Shown: positions 1 to 11,367 of the stretch, piece by piece | Position numbering within the stretch: the stretch's first letter is position 1 | Layout: each line of letters opens with the position of its first letter | Origin: Kuschelorhynchus macadamiae | Taxonomy: Eukaryota > Arthropoda > Insecta > Coleoptera > Curculionidae | NCBI GenBank assembly: GCA_030620095.1 | Contig: JAUTXW010002458.1 | Coordinates: forward strand, 302,001 to 366,000 | Reading direction: 5' to 3' | Length of the DNA: 64,000 nt | The notes under the pieces: model-generated | What the model was told of the DNA's origin: nothing | Database searches by the model: none | The model's input: the letters and a program-made list of their open reading frames with translations, nothing else | Position numbers and translations under genes: made by a program

Positions 1-501
1 AAATTGTAAAAATAATTATTGGAACATTGGCACCTTAAAATAAGGCAATTAGTAATAGTTGGTCGGATCATTAACAATCTTTTAAAATTTAAATTAAAAT
101 TTTCTTTACTTCGAAATCCTAAACTTATTTTTAGAAAACTGGCAAATTTCCGTCACCCGAAAAACTTCCCTGGTAATGACTCTGTCCTTTTATTAGAAAT
201 GGTGAACAGTGGCCCAGTTTAGTTCCACACATAATCATCTTGCAACACATATACATAAACTGTCTTTTCAAACCACATTGGATTTGTATCAATATTTTAT
301 CAGTTTATACGAGGGCCTTTCAACAAAGACTAGGACTGACTTTTTTACAAACCAGTGCAATGAGCTACATACCGCCAAAAATCAGAAAATATCATCCAAG
401 TAGGCTTCTTTCATTTTGCGAAATATCAGTTGTCATAAATTATTTATTTGATTTTGACGCCGCTCTAAAGTTGAGATATTGTTACCGCGCCTCTAAGAAT
501 C
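1..501. other. AT-rich stretch, no gene recognised
   Basis: No convincing exon or element ORF is seen. Positions about 188-232 resemble about 25569-25610 (both have a CCTTTTATTAG-like run, then GTGAA and CCAGTTTA). This may be one dispersed repeat that also lies next to the GCCATTTTGT arrays. Short open frames here look like chance. Confidence 0.3.
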
Positions 502-1135
502 GTGATGGATGAATTGAAAGAACAAAGATATGCGTTCAAATTTTGTTTTCATCTTGAAAAATCAGCAACGGAAACTTTTTCGATAATTAATACGGCTCTT
601 GCGGAATTGTCTATGGTAAGATCTGCTTGTTTTCGATGGCATAAAGAGTTCAGTAATGGCAGGGAAAGTTGTGAGTGGCAAGACGGTCCAGGTGCTTCTA
701 TTGTGGCACTAACTGAGGAAACCACCAATACCGGAGCAGTAATTATTCGCACAGATTCACGTCTGACTATCCCACAATTCTCAAATATACTTAAAATATC
801 TTCTGGAAGTGTTTTTACTCTTTTACACAAGCAATTAAGCATATCTAAAGTTTGTGCTCCTTGTATTCCGCGTACACTGACAACAGATCAAAAAGCGAAT
901 AGGTTAGCGGTTTGTGAATACTGGAAACAAGGCGAAGAAGGCGAAGAATGGTGGAAGACCATTATTACCGCGGATGAAACTTGGGTGTATTTTTATGTTT
1001 CCTCAAGCAAAAAAAGACCTCAACGGACGACGATTTCAAACAGAATTGGATGCTGTTACGTCTTTAGAGGCGGTTTTGAAGAAGCTCTCAAAGAATGGCT
1101 TCCGCCATGTCTTTGAACAATGGCAGCACCGTTGG
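502..1135 (+). pseudogene. mariner-type transposase relic (Mos1-like head) with internal deletion
   Basis: The frame opens with a helix-turn-helix head typical of Mos1/mariner transposases (EQRYAFKFCFHLEKSATE, then RWHKEFSNGRESCEWQD). A linker (PRTLTTDQKANRLAVCEYW) and the first catalytic block (ITADETWVYFY, Asp at about codon 158) follow. The frame is then lost. In the next frame a C-terminal tail appears (about 1075-1175, FRHVFEQWQHRWDKV). The middle of the DDE domain, with the second and third catalytic Asp, is missing. The head and the first Asp are seen directly; the family name is by recognition. It is a dead copy with a deletion and a frameshift. The tail runs straight into an inverted fragment of another transposase at about 1186. 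Confidence 0.75.
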
Positions 1136-1185
1136 GATAAGGTTACTGCATTACAGGGGGACTATATAGAGCGTGATAAAAGTAT

Positions 1186-1345
1186 TGTATATTTTCGTTT
1201 CGTTGTCTGTATACGACGTTCTTCAAATGGCCCCAAAGAAATGTATCCAAAACTGAGAGGTCGGGGCTATTGGGCGGCCAAGCATATGTTCCATTTCGCC
1301 CTATCCATTCGTTATGGCGCCGATTTAAAATTGAACCACATTGTT
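1186..1345 (-). pseudogene. fragment of DUF4817-type mariner-like transposase, same family as 17427-19588
   Basis: The reverse strand encodes the last catalytic block of the family (RRHNEWIGRNGTYAWPPNSP then DLSVLDTFLWGHLKN). It matches 18628-18785 at the base level with only scattered differences. Both ends stop abruptly, with no terminal repeats. It is therefore a truncated scrap joined in reverse to the 3' end of the mariner relic at 502-1135. Confidence 0.8.
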
Positions 1346-1469
1346 TAAGATTAAAAAATAAAGTTTTGGTAGTAGTAGTCTTAGTCTTTGTTGAAGGGTC
1401 CTCGTACATATGCTTCCCTTGGATTTTAGACATAACTTAAAATAAACTGAAGAAAAAGTTTTTACCCTC

Positions 1470-2560
1470 ATTTTTACAAGACCGCCTTTTATTCCGTCAT
1501 GCTGAATTCATAGCACATTATCTCTGTATATTTAATTTTTGTGCACAGTTTAAAGTTAATTGAATAAAAATATTTATTTACGTTGATTTTTTAAACATTT
1601 TATTTGGCCGTTATTTTATTCCGCCATCTCGAATTCGTACCAAAATTTTATTACTTTATCTCTATATCACATTTATTGCCTGCACGAAATTTTAATTTAA
1701 TCTAAAAGTCGGTTTTCAGGCTACTTTTTTAATATTTTATTAAGCTGTTATCTTGGCTTCGTACTAATATGATACTTTAATAATATTTTTCACCAGGCTA
1801 CCATTTTGATCCGCAATATCCAGTATGTTACGAAAATGTTACCCGGTCATCCTCATATGACTCTTAATTTTTGACAGAAATTTGAGGTCAATCGGTTTAG
1901 TAGTTTTTTCTATGTCCATGATTGATAAAACAGACAGACCAACGGAAATGAGAAAACATGTTTTTTGGCGTCTAGGGTCTAAGGGAGCTAAACGTGAAGA
2001 TATTTAAAATCTGGGAGGGTGATTTTTTTTCACGATTACAAACATATTATTTGGTCGCCATTCTGTTCCGCCATCTTGAATTGGAATTATAATTTTACCA
2101 GTTCCTTTCTACATGATACTTAATTTTTGAACAAAATTTAAAATCAATCTAGTAAATAGTTTTTCAGTATGATTTTTTAAGTATGTTATTAACCCGCCAT
2201 TTTGTTTTGCCATCTTGGGTTCGTACCAAACATTTTACCATTTGATTCCTACGTAATACTTGATTTTATGCAAAATTTTAGGTAATTTGGTTTAATAGTT
2301 TTTAGTAATAATTTTTTTAACATTTCACTAGGTCGCCATTTTGTCTCTCCAATTTCAACGAAATCTTACCATCTTATCCCCGTATGACCCTTAATTTTTG
2401 CCCAGAAACAATCGGATAAGTAGTTTTTTAGTCATAACGCTAACAGACCTACAGACATCTAGGGACCCTAAAACGCGAAGATCTGGAAAAAGTAGGGAGG
2501 TTGATTTTTTCAAAATTAAAGTTCTTTCCTTTTACCAGGGAAGCAAAAATACATGTTTGT
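1470..2560. repeat. degenerate higher-order tandem array built on GCCATTTTGTTCCGCCATCT units
   Basis: The opening motif GCCATTTTGT / CGCCATCTTG recurs at about 1480, 1605, 1745, 1800, 2052, 2195 and 2333. Each is followed by a similar stretch of about 120-140 bp (ACCAAAATTTTACCAGTT, then AATTTTTG.CAAAATTT and AAGTAGTTTTT). A CAGACAGAC box followed by GGCGTCTAGGG occurs at about 1930 and again at about 2440, roughly once per three units. Related arrays lie at 25620-27420 and 33030-34470. No coding content is seen. Confidence 0.7.
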
Positions 2561-3084
2561 TAAATTTATTTTTATTGATTTAATTTTTGACCAACTCTAA
2601 TTTATTTAAATGGAATTTTCGGACCATTGTTTTCTCCATTCCATTAGAATGTATAAGTTCCCTGACAAGTTGCGCTAATTTTCAAACCCACAGAAACACA
2701 CACGCACACACACATGAATACATAATAATAGGCTTTAGAGTTCACATGACCTATTGTTGCAAAACTTTCTATATAATATCTCAACATCATAATAGTAGGA
2801 TAAATAACAATACAACTGAAAATAATGAAAAGTTTAATAATTATCCCGTAATAAAGTATACTACAGGGAAATCATATCAAAATGCCGAGAATGATATATT
2901 GCCGAGTAACTTTGCAGTATTTTTTATTCTGGAATACAAATAGCTGGATATTTGTCCGCAAAACGAAAAATACTTCGAATAATGTGCTATGAGAAATTAG
3001 TAATTGAAGTTTTAATTTTATATGACAATCATCATTTAAAAAACAAGCCAAGTATGGACGATGGATGGCTTTAAATAATAAATA
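2561..3084. other. non-coding gap between array and PLE cluster
   Basis: AT-rich sequence with a short (CA)n run at about 2697-2716. No exon, terminal repeat or element frame is recognised. Confidence 0.3.
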
Positions 3085-3086
3085 TA

Positions 3087-3167
<81 letters not shown>
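3085..3167. repeat. (TA)n microsatellite
   Basis: Nearly pure TA dinucleotides, broken once by TACAT. It abuts the PLE C-terminal fragment on its right. It is the first of four TA tracts in the PLE cluster. Confidence 0.95.
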
Positions 3168-3169
<2 letters not shown>

Positions 3170-3197
3170 GTGTTTTCCGGGTGTTCACTACTGTCGT

Positions 3198-3720
3198 TTA
3201 GAACAGTTCTTCTGACGTTTCGCCAAAATCACATTTGGCATTTACGAAGCTTTCTTTCTCGCGTCCGAATAGAGACTGAAGTTTTGCTGACTGCGACGCT
3301 TTATATACCCCCACCTGGGATCGAAAGTTATATCTGCGCGGCCGTTGGTTGTTATTTACGTTTTCCGGATGGTGCCGTTGTTGTTGCGCTAATTGCGCTT
3401 GAGTTTTTGCGATTTTAGATTTGTCGATTATTGTCTTCCATACTGTTGGTAGTTTTAATGATCCGTCCCTTTTATTCAAATCTTATTTTTTTGAATTTCT
3501 ATGACTTATTATTTATATACTGGCAATCTCCCTACACCCATCGAAATTAATTTTATGGCCGGTTTCCTCATGATGTAGGAATAAAGCTGAGGTTGTTTGT
3601 TTGTTTCTGATGATGAGTTTATGCTCTTCCACTCTTACTAATATTCGCCTGTTAATTTGCCCCACGTACATCTTTTCCAGTTTGATCTTTTGGGTTTCCA
3701 AGTAGTTTACCTATAGTTGC
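3198..3720 (-). pseudogene. PLE lineage B: GIY-YIG endonuclease end and C-terminal tail
   Basis: Reverse-strand reading gives a GIY-YIG half (MYVGQINRRILVRVEEHKL, then NKQTTSALFLHHEETGHKIN) ending in CREIASI. A tail frame follows at 3198-3479 (GSLKLPTVWKTI, typical of the PLE C-terminus). Homologous copies occur at 10731-10945 and, in opposite orientation, at 5036-5215. The lineage is distinct from the intact ORF at 6186-8408. The copy is degraded; stops and shifts separate it from the RT remains at 3960-5036. Confidence 0.75.
3217..3246 (-). ncRNA. degenerate hammerhead-like core in PLE 3' region
   Basis: On the reverse strand a perfect stem GCCAAA/TTTGGC is followed at once by GAAAC. The 5' box reads CGTAAAT and no longer fits CUGANGA. 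Position and layout match the better motifs at 5394-5423 and 19735-19759. It is probably a decayed copy. Confidence 0.3.
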
Positions 3721-3959
3721 TTGTGGCCTGTGTATTGTTTGTATGTTCTGTTTCTTAAGAATTCTTCCGATTCCTGCCTTTTATATAAGTAAGACTACTT
3801 GTTGCTTTCCCGGTTCATGTTTTTTGTTGTTCTTTGTTCGGGAACCCTGTGCATTAACAGCTTTCTCTATGGTGCGATATGTGTAGCCATTTTTCTTTTA
3901 AGCACTAGATATTACCTTAAATTCGTTTTGTCTCGTCTGTGTTTCAGTTAATCGCACGG

Positions 3960-5036
3960 ATCTGGATACTAGAGTATTTGCCACAGCTTAAATTTGTGCT
4001 TGGTGATGATGTGATCTTGCATTTAAATATCTGTCTGTATGTGTTGGTTTTCTATACACGGTGTATTCGAAATGTCCGTTATGCAGTTTTGTGACCAGAA
4101 CATCTAAAAATGGTAGTTTATTGTCTTCGTCTAACTCTAGAGTAAATTGTATTCTGGGGTGGATTGAATTTTCTGTAGCGGCGAATTAACAGCAATACCA
4201 ATAGGTCTGATGGGCGCCCCTGGTTTGTGTATTTTTGGTAAACCATAGAGTTTAGGACATCTGCTCGACTTTTTCCGTGGTATGATTTTTTGTTGAATTT
4301 CGGGGTTTATTGGAGAATTTTTTATTTTATTTTTAGTTGTTTTTTCTAGGTAAGTTGTGGGTCCCTTGGAACAGGCCTATAACAATTTTCTTGTAGGATA
4401 TCCTGCATTTTTTGTACGTAATCTTGGGTATTCATAACCACAGTTGTGTTTCCTTTATCTGCTGGAAGGATTGTGATGTCTTTATTTTTTCGAAAGTTTG
4501 CTAGGGCCCTTTGTTTAGTGGCATTTAGGTTTTGTTCTGGTATTTTGCTTGATCTTAAAATGCTTGCCACCTCTTGTCGAATTTCCTCTGATTTTGTTTC
4601 TTCAGAGGAGTCAAGGACAGCTTCCACTCCAGCTATTATTTCTTCTTTACGGATTTCCTTAGGAGATATCACAACATTAAAACCCTTACTCACTACGGAT
4701 TTTTCACTTTCTGAGAGATTGTAGGATGATATATTACGCACTAATTTCTCGACGTCTACTGATGATACTTGTGGCTGACTCGACTTTCTTAGAAGATTGT
4801 CATATTTTTTCGAAAGTTTAATCAGTCTTAATATTCTTATTTGATTCTGTTCGCTAAAAAGCCAAAGTTTCTATGCGATTCCACAATAAAGGGTGAATGA
4901 TGTTACTTAGTTTAAGGTGTAACTTTAAAAGTTCTTTCTCTGTCTCGGTTTGTTGTTTTCTAGTTTGATAGATTTGTTCTTTTAATAAGGCCTTATTAGC
5001 ATTCTGAAGTATGGTGTTAGTTTTTCTAGGTAAACT
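3960..5036 (-). pseudogene. PLE lineage B: N-terminal and partial RT remains
   Basis: Reading down the reverse strand, an N-terminal region runs from about 5036 (coiled-coil-like KEQIYQTRKQQTETEKELLK). It continues at 4741-4346 (SKGFNVVISPKEIRKEEI; LPADKGNTTVVMN). RT motifs follow in other frames: LYGLPKIHKPGAPIRPI at about 4245-4195, then LPFLDVLVTKLHNG and YRKPTHTDRYLN at about 4120-4020. These order as in Penelope-type RTs. The palm with the YxDD motif is missing between RPI and LPFLD, so this copy is dead. Position 4718 is the left edge of the 3.7 kb tandem unit, so part of this frame is duplicated at 8416-8730. Confidence 0.75.
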
Positions 5037-5215
5037 ACTTGGAAACCCAGAAGATAAAATCAAACTGGAAAACCACGGGGTATACAGCATTCCGTGCCAG
5101 GACTGTGAAAATATGTAGGTGGGGCAAACTAACAGGCGACTATCAGCAAGAGTGGGAGAGCATAAACTCAGCATTAGAAACAAATAAACAAACTCAGCTT
5201 TATTCCTGCATCATA
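5036..5215 (+). pseudogene. PLE lineage B GIY-YIG fragment, opposite orientation
   Basis: The forward strand reads a GIY-YIG start (GVYSIPCQDCENM, one stop, VGQTNRRLSARVGEHK, then IRNKQTNSALFLHH). It begins exactly where the reverse-strand PLE-B N-terminus ends, so two inverted pieces meet at about 5036. Its 3' side runs into a TA tract. The same joint is present in tandem copy 2. Confidence 0.7.
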
Positions 5216-5230
5216 AACACTATAAGACCA

Positions 5231-5231
<1 letters not shown>

Positions 5232-5280
<49 letters not shown>
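5232..5280. repeat. (TA)n microsatellite
   Basis: Pure TA tract between the PLE-B GIY-YIG scrap and the 3' region of PLE A. Its counterpart in copy 2 is at 8924-8974. Confidence 0.95.
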
Positions 5281-5282
<2 letters not shown>

Positions 5283-6185
5283 CGAGAGGGTGGGTAGTTG
5301 TGACTAACTAGTTAGAACAAAACGTGCTAAATCTAGTGGGGCTGTAGTCAAAGAGAGGACCTTAGATTAAAACACTTTGTTGCTTTGCCAAGCTTTCGGC
5401 AACTGTTTATTGCCTTCCTCAAGACAGCCTAAAAATTGTTATTATTTTGTATTAACATTTATTTTAAAGAAAAAGTTGTTGTGGACTTACTACTTGGTTT
5501 TACTCTTGAAGAAACAACACTGAAAAATTCTCAACATTGCTAAAGACCTATATACATATTATTTACACCTTTTTATCACTAGTTTTGACTTGGATGTTGT
5601 TATATTGACACATTTTAAAATTCTTAAAGATGTGGTTTATTCCAACGTGCAGACACTGTCGGCCATTTTACGTATTTAAAAGGCAAATTATTATTGTAAA
5701 ATGGAGAACGTGTTTTTTTTATATTTTTGCTCTCCTTCCCTTACTTCACACTAGTTGGTTTACGCGTTTTTTGTTTTTCAAATAATTGCCGACTGAGCAC
5801 GAATCGGTAACGACGGTTTCCCAAATGTATAGTTGGAAAAGAAAAATGTAGATGGCGCATTAGTAAACAGTACTCTGCAAAGCTGGTAACCCAATCAGCA
5901 CAAATCTTACAAGTTCTGTAATTGTTGGTTAAAAGATGAAAACATTTTATATTCTGTAGTACACTGTGCAGCCGATAGAGGGACATGTTCCACCATCGTG
6001 CTGTGAAAAATTTTTATATTTATTTTCTATGATTAGAAAAAAGGGGAAAAAAACAAAATTACGTGAACAACACAACAGCATGATTGAACTTCTCCTGAAA
6101 CAAATGAAAAGGAAAATGGAAAATCATATATACATGCAAATAATCAATGCACAGTGCCCTACAGTATGAATATATTAGGACTAAG
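5281..6185 (-). other. 3' non-coding region of PLE A
   Basis: Downstream of the stop of the intact PLE ORF this stretch has no long frame. It ends, toward low coordinates, in a conserved block containing AGTTGCCGAAAGCTTGGC and AACAAAGTGTTTTAATCT (reverse strand), of the type seen at PLE pseudo-LTR ends. The block is followed by a TA tract. A nearly identical copy is at 8975-9884. Confidence 0.55.
5394..5423 (-). ncRNA. hammerhead-like motif in PLE A 3' region
   Basis: The reverse strand reads TTGAGGA, one A, stem GGCAA, loop TAAACAG, stem TTGCC, then GAAA. PLEs are known to carry hammerhead ribozymes in their terminal repeats. The layout fits CUGANGA-stem-GAAA except that the first base is T and one extra base lies before the stem. 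Cleavage is not shown. Confidence 0.4.
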
Positions 6186-8408
6186 TTATTCAGAGATTTG
6201 GACAGCATTAGAGTCATTAATCGAAACAAAATTGTCCCCACTAATTCTTAACAGATATGAATATATTGTGCTTAGATTATTGATATCAGTTTTCTTATTC
6301 ATTGTGTTTGTCCCTTGGTTGTGTATATGTATCATTTCAAGGAAATTTCTATAATATCTTTTTTCTTTAGCAAGAATTTTTGCCTCGGTGAATCGAATGC
6401 TGTGTCCTGTGTCTATGAAGTGTTCTGATAATGCACAAGATTTTACAAACCTGCGGCAGTCGCTTTTATGTGAAGTAATTCTGCCTGACAAATTTCTAGA
6501 TGTCTGACCTACATATATTTGATTACAGTTGTTGCAATTTATGGCATATACAACGTTATTATTTTCAAACGTGGAAAGTGGAGTCTTAGTTTTTGCATAA
6601 AGTTGTGAGACAGTTTTTATTTGTTTTTTGGCAAACCTTAGGTTTGGACTATCTTTGAAAACGTCTATTAATTTATCAGTTAAATTTTGAATAAAAGGAA
6701 GTGGGTAATATTTTATTGTTTGTGTTGGCTGACTGGTGTTTTCCTCTGTCGTTATATTATGGATAGTATTTAGTTGTATTGGATTTTCATTTGTGTTGCA
6801 TAAAAACTTATTTATGATATTCAGAGGATACGAGTTTTCAAGGAGTATATTTCTGAGCCTATCTAAGCTTTCCTGTTTGTAGTCTTTATGTGAGAGCTTG
6901 ATAGCTCTATTTTTTAGAGCAGTTATTAAATTTATTTTCATTTTGGTAGGGTGGTAAGAATGATAACTTATGAATCTGTCAGAGCACATCGGTTTGCGAT
7001 ACCATTTTGTTTTTAAAACATTGGTTTCGCTTCTGATTACCTTCATGTCAAGAAAGGGAATACTGTTGTCTGATTCATATTCCACCGTACATTTCAGATG
7101 TTGGTTGTATGAATTGAACATTTCTAGTGCTATTTCTGCTCTATTTTTAGGGAGAGCCAAAATAAGATCGTCCACATACCTCTTGACAAAAGGGATGTTA
7201 AAGGGTAGATTTTCTAAAGCATAGCTGACTAAGTCATCCAAAACAAAATTTACTAAAATAGGAGAGATTGTAGAGCCCATAGGTGTACCAAAAATTTGTT
7301 TATAAAAACTGTTGTTAAAATTGACATAGTTTGAATCAAAAATAAACTGCAACAATGCTTTAAAGGATTCAAATGATAATTTACAATGTTGGGAAATTGT
7401 GTCCCATTTTGCTGTTAAACATTCTTGTATGACTTCATATGGGAGATTCGTAAAAAGAGAGACAACATCGAAACTGACTACTTCGTAGTTATCGGGAAGT
7501 TGGTAGTCATTAATAAATGAACTAAAGGTGAAAGAATCTCGCACATAAAATTCATTGTTAGTGTTGTACGCATCTGTCAAAATTTTAGTTAAGAAAGATG
7601 CGAGAGGGGCATTGGGTGCATCGATGGCAGAGGTGATAGGTCTCATGCTTAGGACTGGTTTATGAATTTTTGGTAATGTATAAAACCTCGGGGCTATTGA
7701 GTTATAAGTTGTTAAATTTTTAGCCTCCTTTTCATCTATACACCCTTCGCTCCTTAATTGTTTAACTAATTTATTGGCTTTGAACTGTAACGTAGTTGTA
7801 GGATTGCTATTAAGTTTCTTGTAACTTTTTGAGTCATTAAGTAACTCTTGACTTTTTTCAAGATATTGATCTTTAAACATTGCTACAGTTACATTGCCCT
7901 TATCACTACGCACAAAGTATACTTCTGGATGTTCCTTCAAAAATTTTTTACATTGTTGAAAAAGTTGAGAAAAGTAAGGTTCAATTTTATGATTTTTATG
8001 AATGAAATTTGTAATTATGTTTGTACATTGTGCACGATAAACGTCCTGATATTGTTCGTCGAAAGTGGAAACGATCATTTCGATGTCAGCCAATAATGAC
8101 GGCACATTAATATCTTTCTTTACTGAGGGTCTTAAAGCAAATTTAGGTCCAAGAGAAATTATTTTTATGACATCTTGTGGTATATTGATATTGGTTAGAT
8201 TTTTAAACCACTTGGTTTGAGTTTTAATATTTAGTAATTGTTGTGCTTTTAATGAATTTAATTTAGTAATTTGCCTATACTTGATATTATTAAATAATTT
8301 TTTATAAGATGTTTCTTGTCTACGATCATATTCATTTATTATGTGAAAAGGTAAAATTTGACTTAATTTTGTCTTGATCGATTCCAGATCCCTCGAAACC
8401 CCTTTCAT
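6186..8408 (-). CDS. Penelope-like element polyprotein: reverse transcriptase plus GIY-YIG endonuclease, intact
   Basis: A 740-residue frame without stops, the only intact transposon protein in the window. The RT part shows LPKIHKP (residues 245-251), motif A with DVVSLFTNLP (Asp 314), GTPMGS (374-379), the catalytic YVDD (411-414), PFLDM (451-455) and YRKP (470-473). A linker leads to the C-terminal GIY-YIG nuclease: VVYAI (619-623), a CxxC pair (625, 628), IYVGQTSR (631-638), Arg 643, His 647 and the likely catalytic Glu 691. By family knowledge it makes cDNA by target-primed reverse transcription, the GIY-YIG domain nicking the target. The start chosen is the first Met, eight bases inside the edge of the tandem unit, so the true N-terminus could have been trimmed at that joint. 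The frame is open and the duplicate nearly identical, so activity in the recent past is likely. Confidence 0.93.
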   Translation of the reverse strand: MKGVSRDLESIKTKLSQILPFHIINEYDRRQETSYKKLFNNIKYRQITKLNSLKAQQLLNIKTQTKWFKNLTNINIPQDVIKIISLGPKFALRPSVKKDINVPSLLADIEMIVSTFDEQYQDVYRAQCTNIITNFIHKNHKIEPYFSQLFQQCKKFLKEHPEVYFVRSDKGNVTVAMFKDQYLEKSQELLNDSKSYKKLNSNPTTTLQFKANKLVKQLRSEGCIDEKEAKNLTTYNSIAPRFYTLPKIHKPVLSMRPITSAIDAPNAPLASFLTKILTDAYNTNNEFYVRDSFTFSSFINDYQLPDNYEVVSFDVVSLFTNLPYEVIQECLTAKWDTISQHCKLSFESFKALLQFIFDSNYVNFNNSFYKQIFGTPMGSTISPILVNFVLDDLVSYALENLPFNIPFVKRYVDDLILALPKNRAEIALEMFNSYNQHLKCTVEYESDNSIPFLDMKVIRSETNVLKTKWYRKPMCSDRFISYHSYHPTKMKINLITALKNRAIKLSHKDYKQESLDRLRNILLENSYPLNIINKFLCNTNENPIQLNTIHNITTEENTSQPTQTIKYYPLPFIQNLTDKLIDVFKDSPNLRFAKKQIKTVSQLYAKTKTPLSTFENNNVVYAINCNNCNQIYVGQTSRNLSGRITSHKSDCRRFVKSCALSEHFIDTGHSIRFTEAKILAKEKRYYRNFLEMIHIHNQGTNTMNKKTDINNLSTIYSYLLRISGDNFVSINDSNAVQISE

Positions 8409-8733
8409 AGTTTTTATTGTAGGATGATATATTACGCACTAATTTCTCGACGTCTACTGATGATACTTGTGGCTGACTCGACTTTCTTAGAAGATTGTCA
8501 TATTTTTTCGAAAGTTTAATCAGTCTTAATATTCTTATTTGATTCTGTTCGCTAAAAAGCCAAAGTTTCTATGCGATTCCACAATAAAGGGTGAATGATG
8601 TTACTTAGTTTAAGGTGTAACTTTAAAAGTTCTTTCTCTGTCTCGGTTTGTTGTTTTCTAGTTTGATAGATTTGTTCTTTTAATAAGGCCTTACTAGCAT
8701 TCTGAAGTATGGTGTTAGTTTTTCTAGGTAAAC

Positions 8734-8910
8734 TACTTGGAAACCCAGAAGATAAAATCAAACTGGAAAACCACGGGGTATACAGCATTCCGTGCCAGGA
8801 CTATGAAAATATGTAGGTGGGGCAAACTAACAGGCGACTATCAGCAAGAGTGGGAGAGCATAAACTCAGCATTAGAAACAAATAAACAAACTCAGCTTTA
8901 TTCCTGCATC
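8734..8910 (+). pseudogene. PLE lineage B GIY-YIG fragment (tandem copy 2)
   Basis: Duplicate of the fragment at 5036-5215, with the same inverted joint on its left and a TA tract on its right. It differs by a few bases. Confidence 0.7.
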
Positions 8911-8915
8911 ATGAA

Positions 8916-8923
<8 letters not shown>

Positions 8924-8974
<51 letters not shown>
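8924..8974. repeat. (TA)n microsatellite
   Basis: Copy 2 counterpart of the tract at 5232-5280, of slightly different length. Confidence 0.95.
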
Positions 8975-8976
<2 letters not shown>

Positions 8977-9087
8977 CGAGAGGGTGGGTAGTTGTGACTA
9001 ACTAGTTAGAACAAAACGTGCTAAATCTAGTGGGGCTGTAGTCAAAGAGAGGACCTTAGATTAAAACACTTTGTTGCTTTGCCAAGC

Positions 9088-9117
9088 TTTCGGCAACTGT
9101 TTATTGCCTTCCTCAAG
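9088..9117 (-). ncRNA. hammerhead-like motif, tandem copy 2
   Basis: Identical to 5394-5423: TTGAGGA, one base, GGCAA/TTGCC stem, GAAA on the reverse strand. Confidence 0.4.
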
Positions 9118-9852
9118 ACAGCCTAAAAATTGTTATTATTTTGTATTAACATTTATTTTAAAGAAAAAGTTGTTGTGAACTTACTACTTGGTTTTACTCT
9201 TGAAGAAACAACACTGAAAAATTCTCAACATTGCTAAAGACCTATATACATATTATTTACACCTTTTTATCACTAGTTTTGACTTGGATGTTGTTATATT
9301 GACACAGTTTAAAATTCTTAAAGATGTGGTTTATTCCAACGTGCAGACACTGTCGGCCATTTTACGTATTTAAAAGGCAAATTATTATTGTAAAATGGAG
9401 AACGTGTTTTTTTTATATTTTTGCTCTCCTTCCCTTACTTCACACTAGTTGGTTTACGCGTTTTTTGTTTTTCAAATAATTGCCGACTGAGCACGAATCG
9501 GTAACGACGGATTCCCAAATGTATAGTTGGAAAAGAAAAATGTATATGGCGCATTAGTAAACAGTACTCTGCAAAGCTGGTAACCCAATCAGCACAAATC
9601 TTACAAGTTCTGTAATTGTTGGTTAAAAGATGAAAACATTTTATATTCTGTAGTACACTGTGCAGCCGATAGAGGGACATGTTCCACCATCGTGCTGTGA
9701 AAAATTTTTATATTTATTTTCTATGATTAGAAAAAAGGGGAAAAAAACAAAATTACGTGAACAACACAACAGCATGATTGAACTTCTCCTGAAACAAATG
9801 AAAAGGAAAATGGAAAATCATATATACATGCAAATAATCAATGCACAGTGCC

Positions 9853-10720
<868 letters not shown>

Positions 10721-10730
10721 GCATAATGTT

Positions 10731-10945
10731 CTATATTGGCAATCTCCCTATACCCATCGAAATTAATTTTATGGCAGGTTTCCTGATGATGCAGGAATAA
10801 AGATGAGGTTGTTTGTTTGTTTCTAATACTGCGTTTATGCTCTCCCACTCTTGCTGATAGTCGTCTGTTAGTTTGCCGCACGTACATCTTTTCACAGTCC
10901 TGGCACGGAATGCTGTATACCCCGTCGACGTTTGACAACATGGCT
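10731..10945 (-). pseudogene. PLE lineage B GIY-YIG fragment
   Basis: The reverse strand reads DGVYSIPCQDCEKMYVRQTN, RRLSARVGEHKRSIRN and HHQETCHKINFDGYREIANI. It contains the GIY half, the CxxC pair and the YIG half (YVRQ in place of YVGQ). It is homologous to 3513-3701 and better preserved. It ends at a TA tract like its relatives. Confidence 0.8.
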
Positions 10946-11367
10946 TTATATATTTTACAGATGCTTCACTTTTTGGTCTATCCCCTTTCATAATTATATG
11001 GATAAAAATTTGACACGCTGTATCCCATACAAGATATTTTAAAAAGAACTATGAATAGATGGTTGTCATAAAGTAGGTAGTTCGTATCCCTAAATATACA
11101 AGAGATATATTTGTTTTATTCTAGCCTAATGAAGAAAACTTTAGGCTTTTGTTTATGTTAGACCTTTTATTCAAGCCGGAGCCTCCTTAAATTTTTTTAA
11201 GCTAAGATATATTAATTTTAATGCGTTTTATAATTTATTAATAATTTAAAAAAGTATTGAACAAGAATGATTTTTGGCCTAAACAGATAAACAAATTACT
11301 GTTGTTTGAAAAATCATATATGAGCACAGTGAAGCGGGGCGTGGGGTCTAACTAGCTATGGGACCCC
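10946..11367. other. gap between PLE cluster and 2.5 kb DNA transposon
   Basis: AT-rich, no exon or element motif recognised. GC rises briefly near 11330-11365, the left flank of the next element. Confidence 0.3.

Larger units (their letters stand above)
4718..8415. repeat. 3.7 kb tandem direct repeat, copy 1 (complete)
   Basis: The sequence from ATTGTAGGATGATATATTAC at 4718 recurs at 8416. The two copies then run in parallel to 6523 and 10220, where copy 2 is cut by a (TA)n tract. Only a handful of substitutions, a change in TA-tract length and one 3 bp indel (6351 versus about 10045) are seen over 1.8 kb, so the duplication is very recent. The unit holds PLE-B N-terminal sequence, an inverted GIY-YIG scrap, a TA tract, and the 3' region and whole ORF of PLE A. 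Confidence 0.9.
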
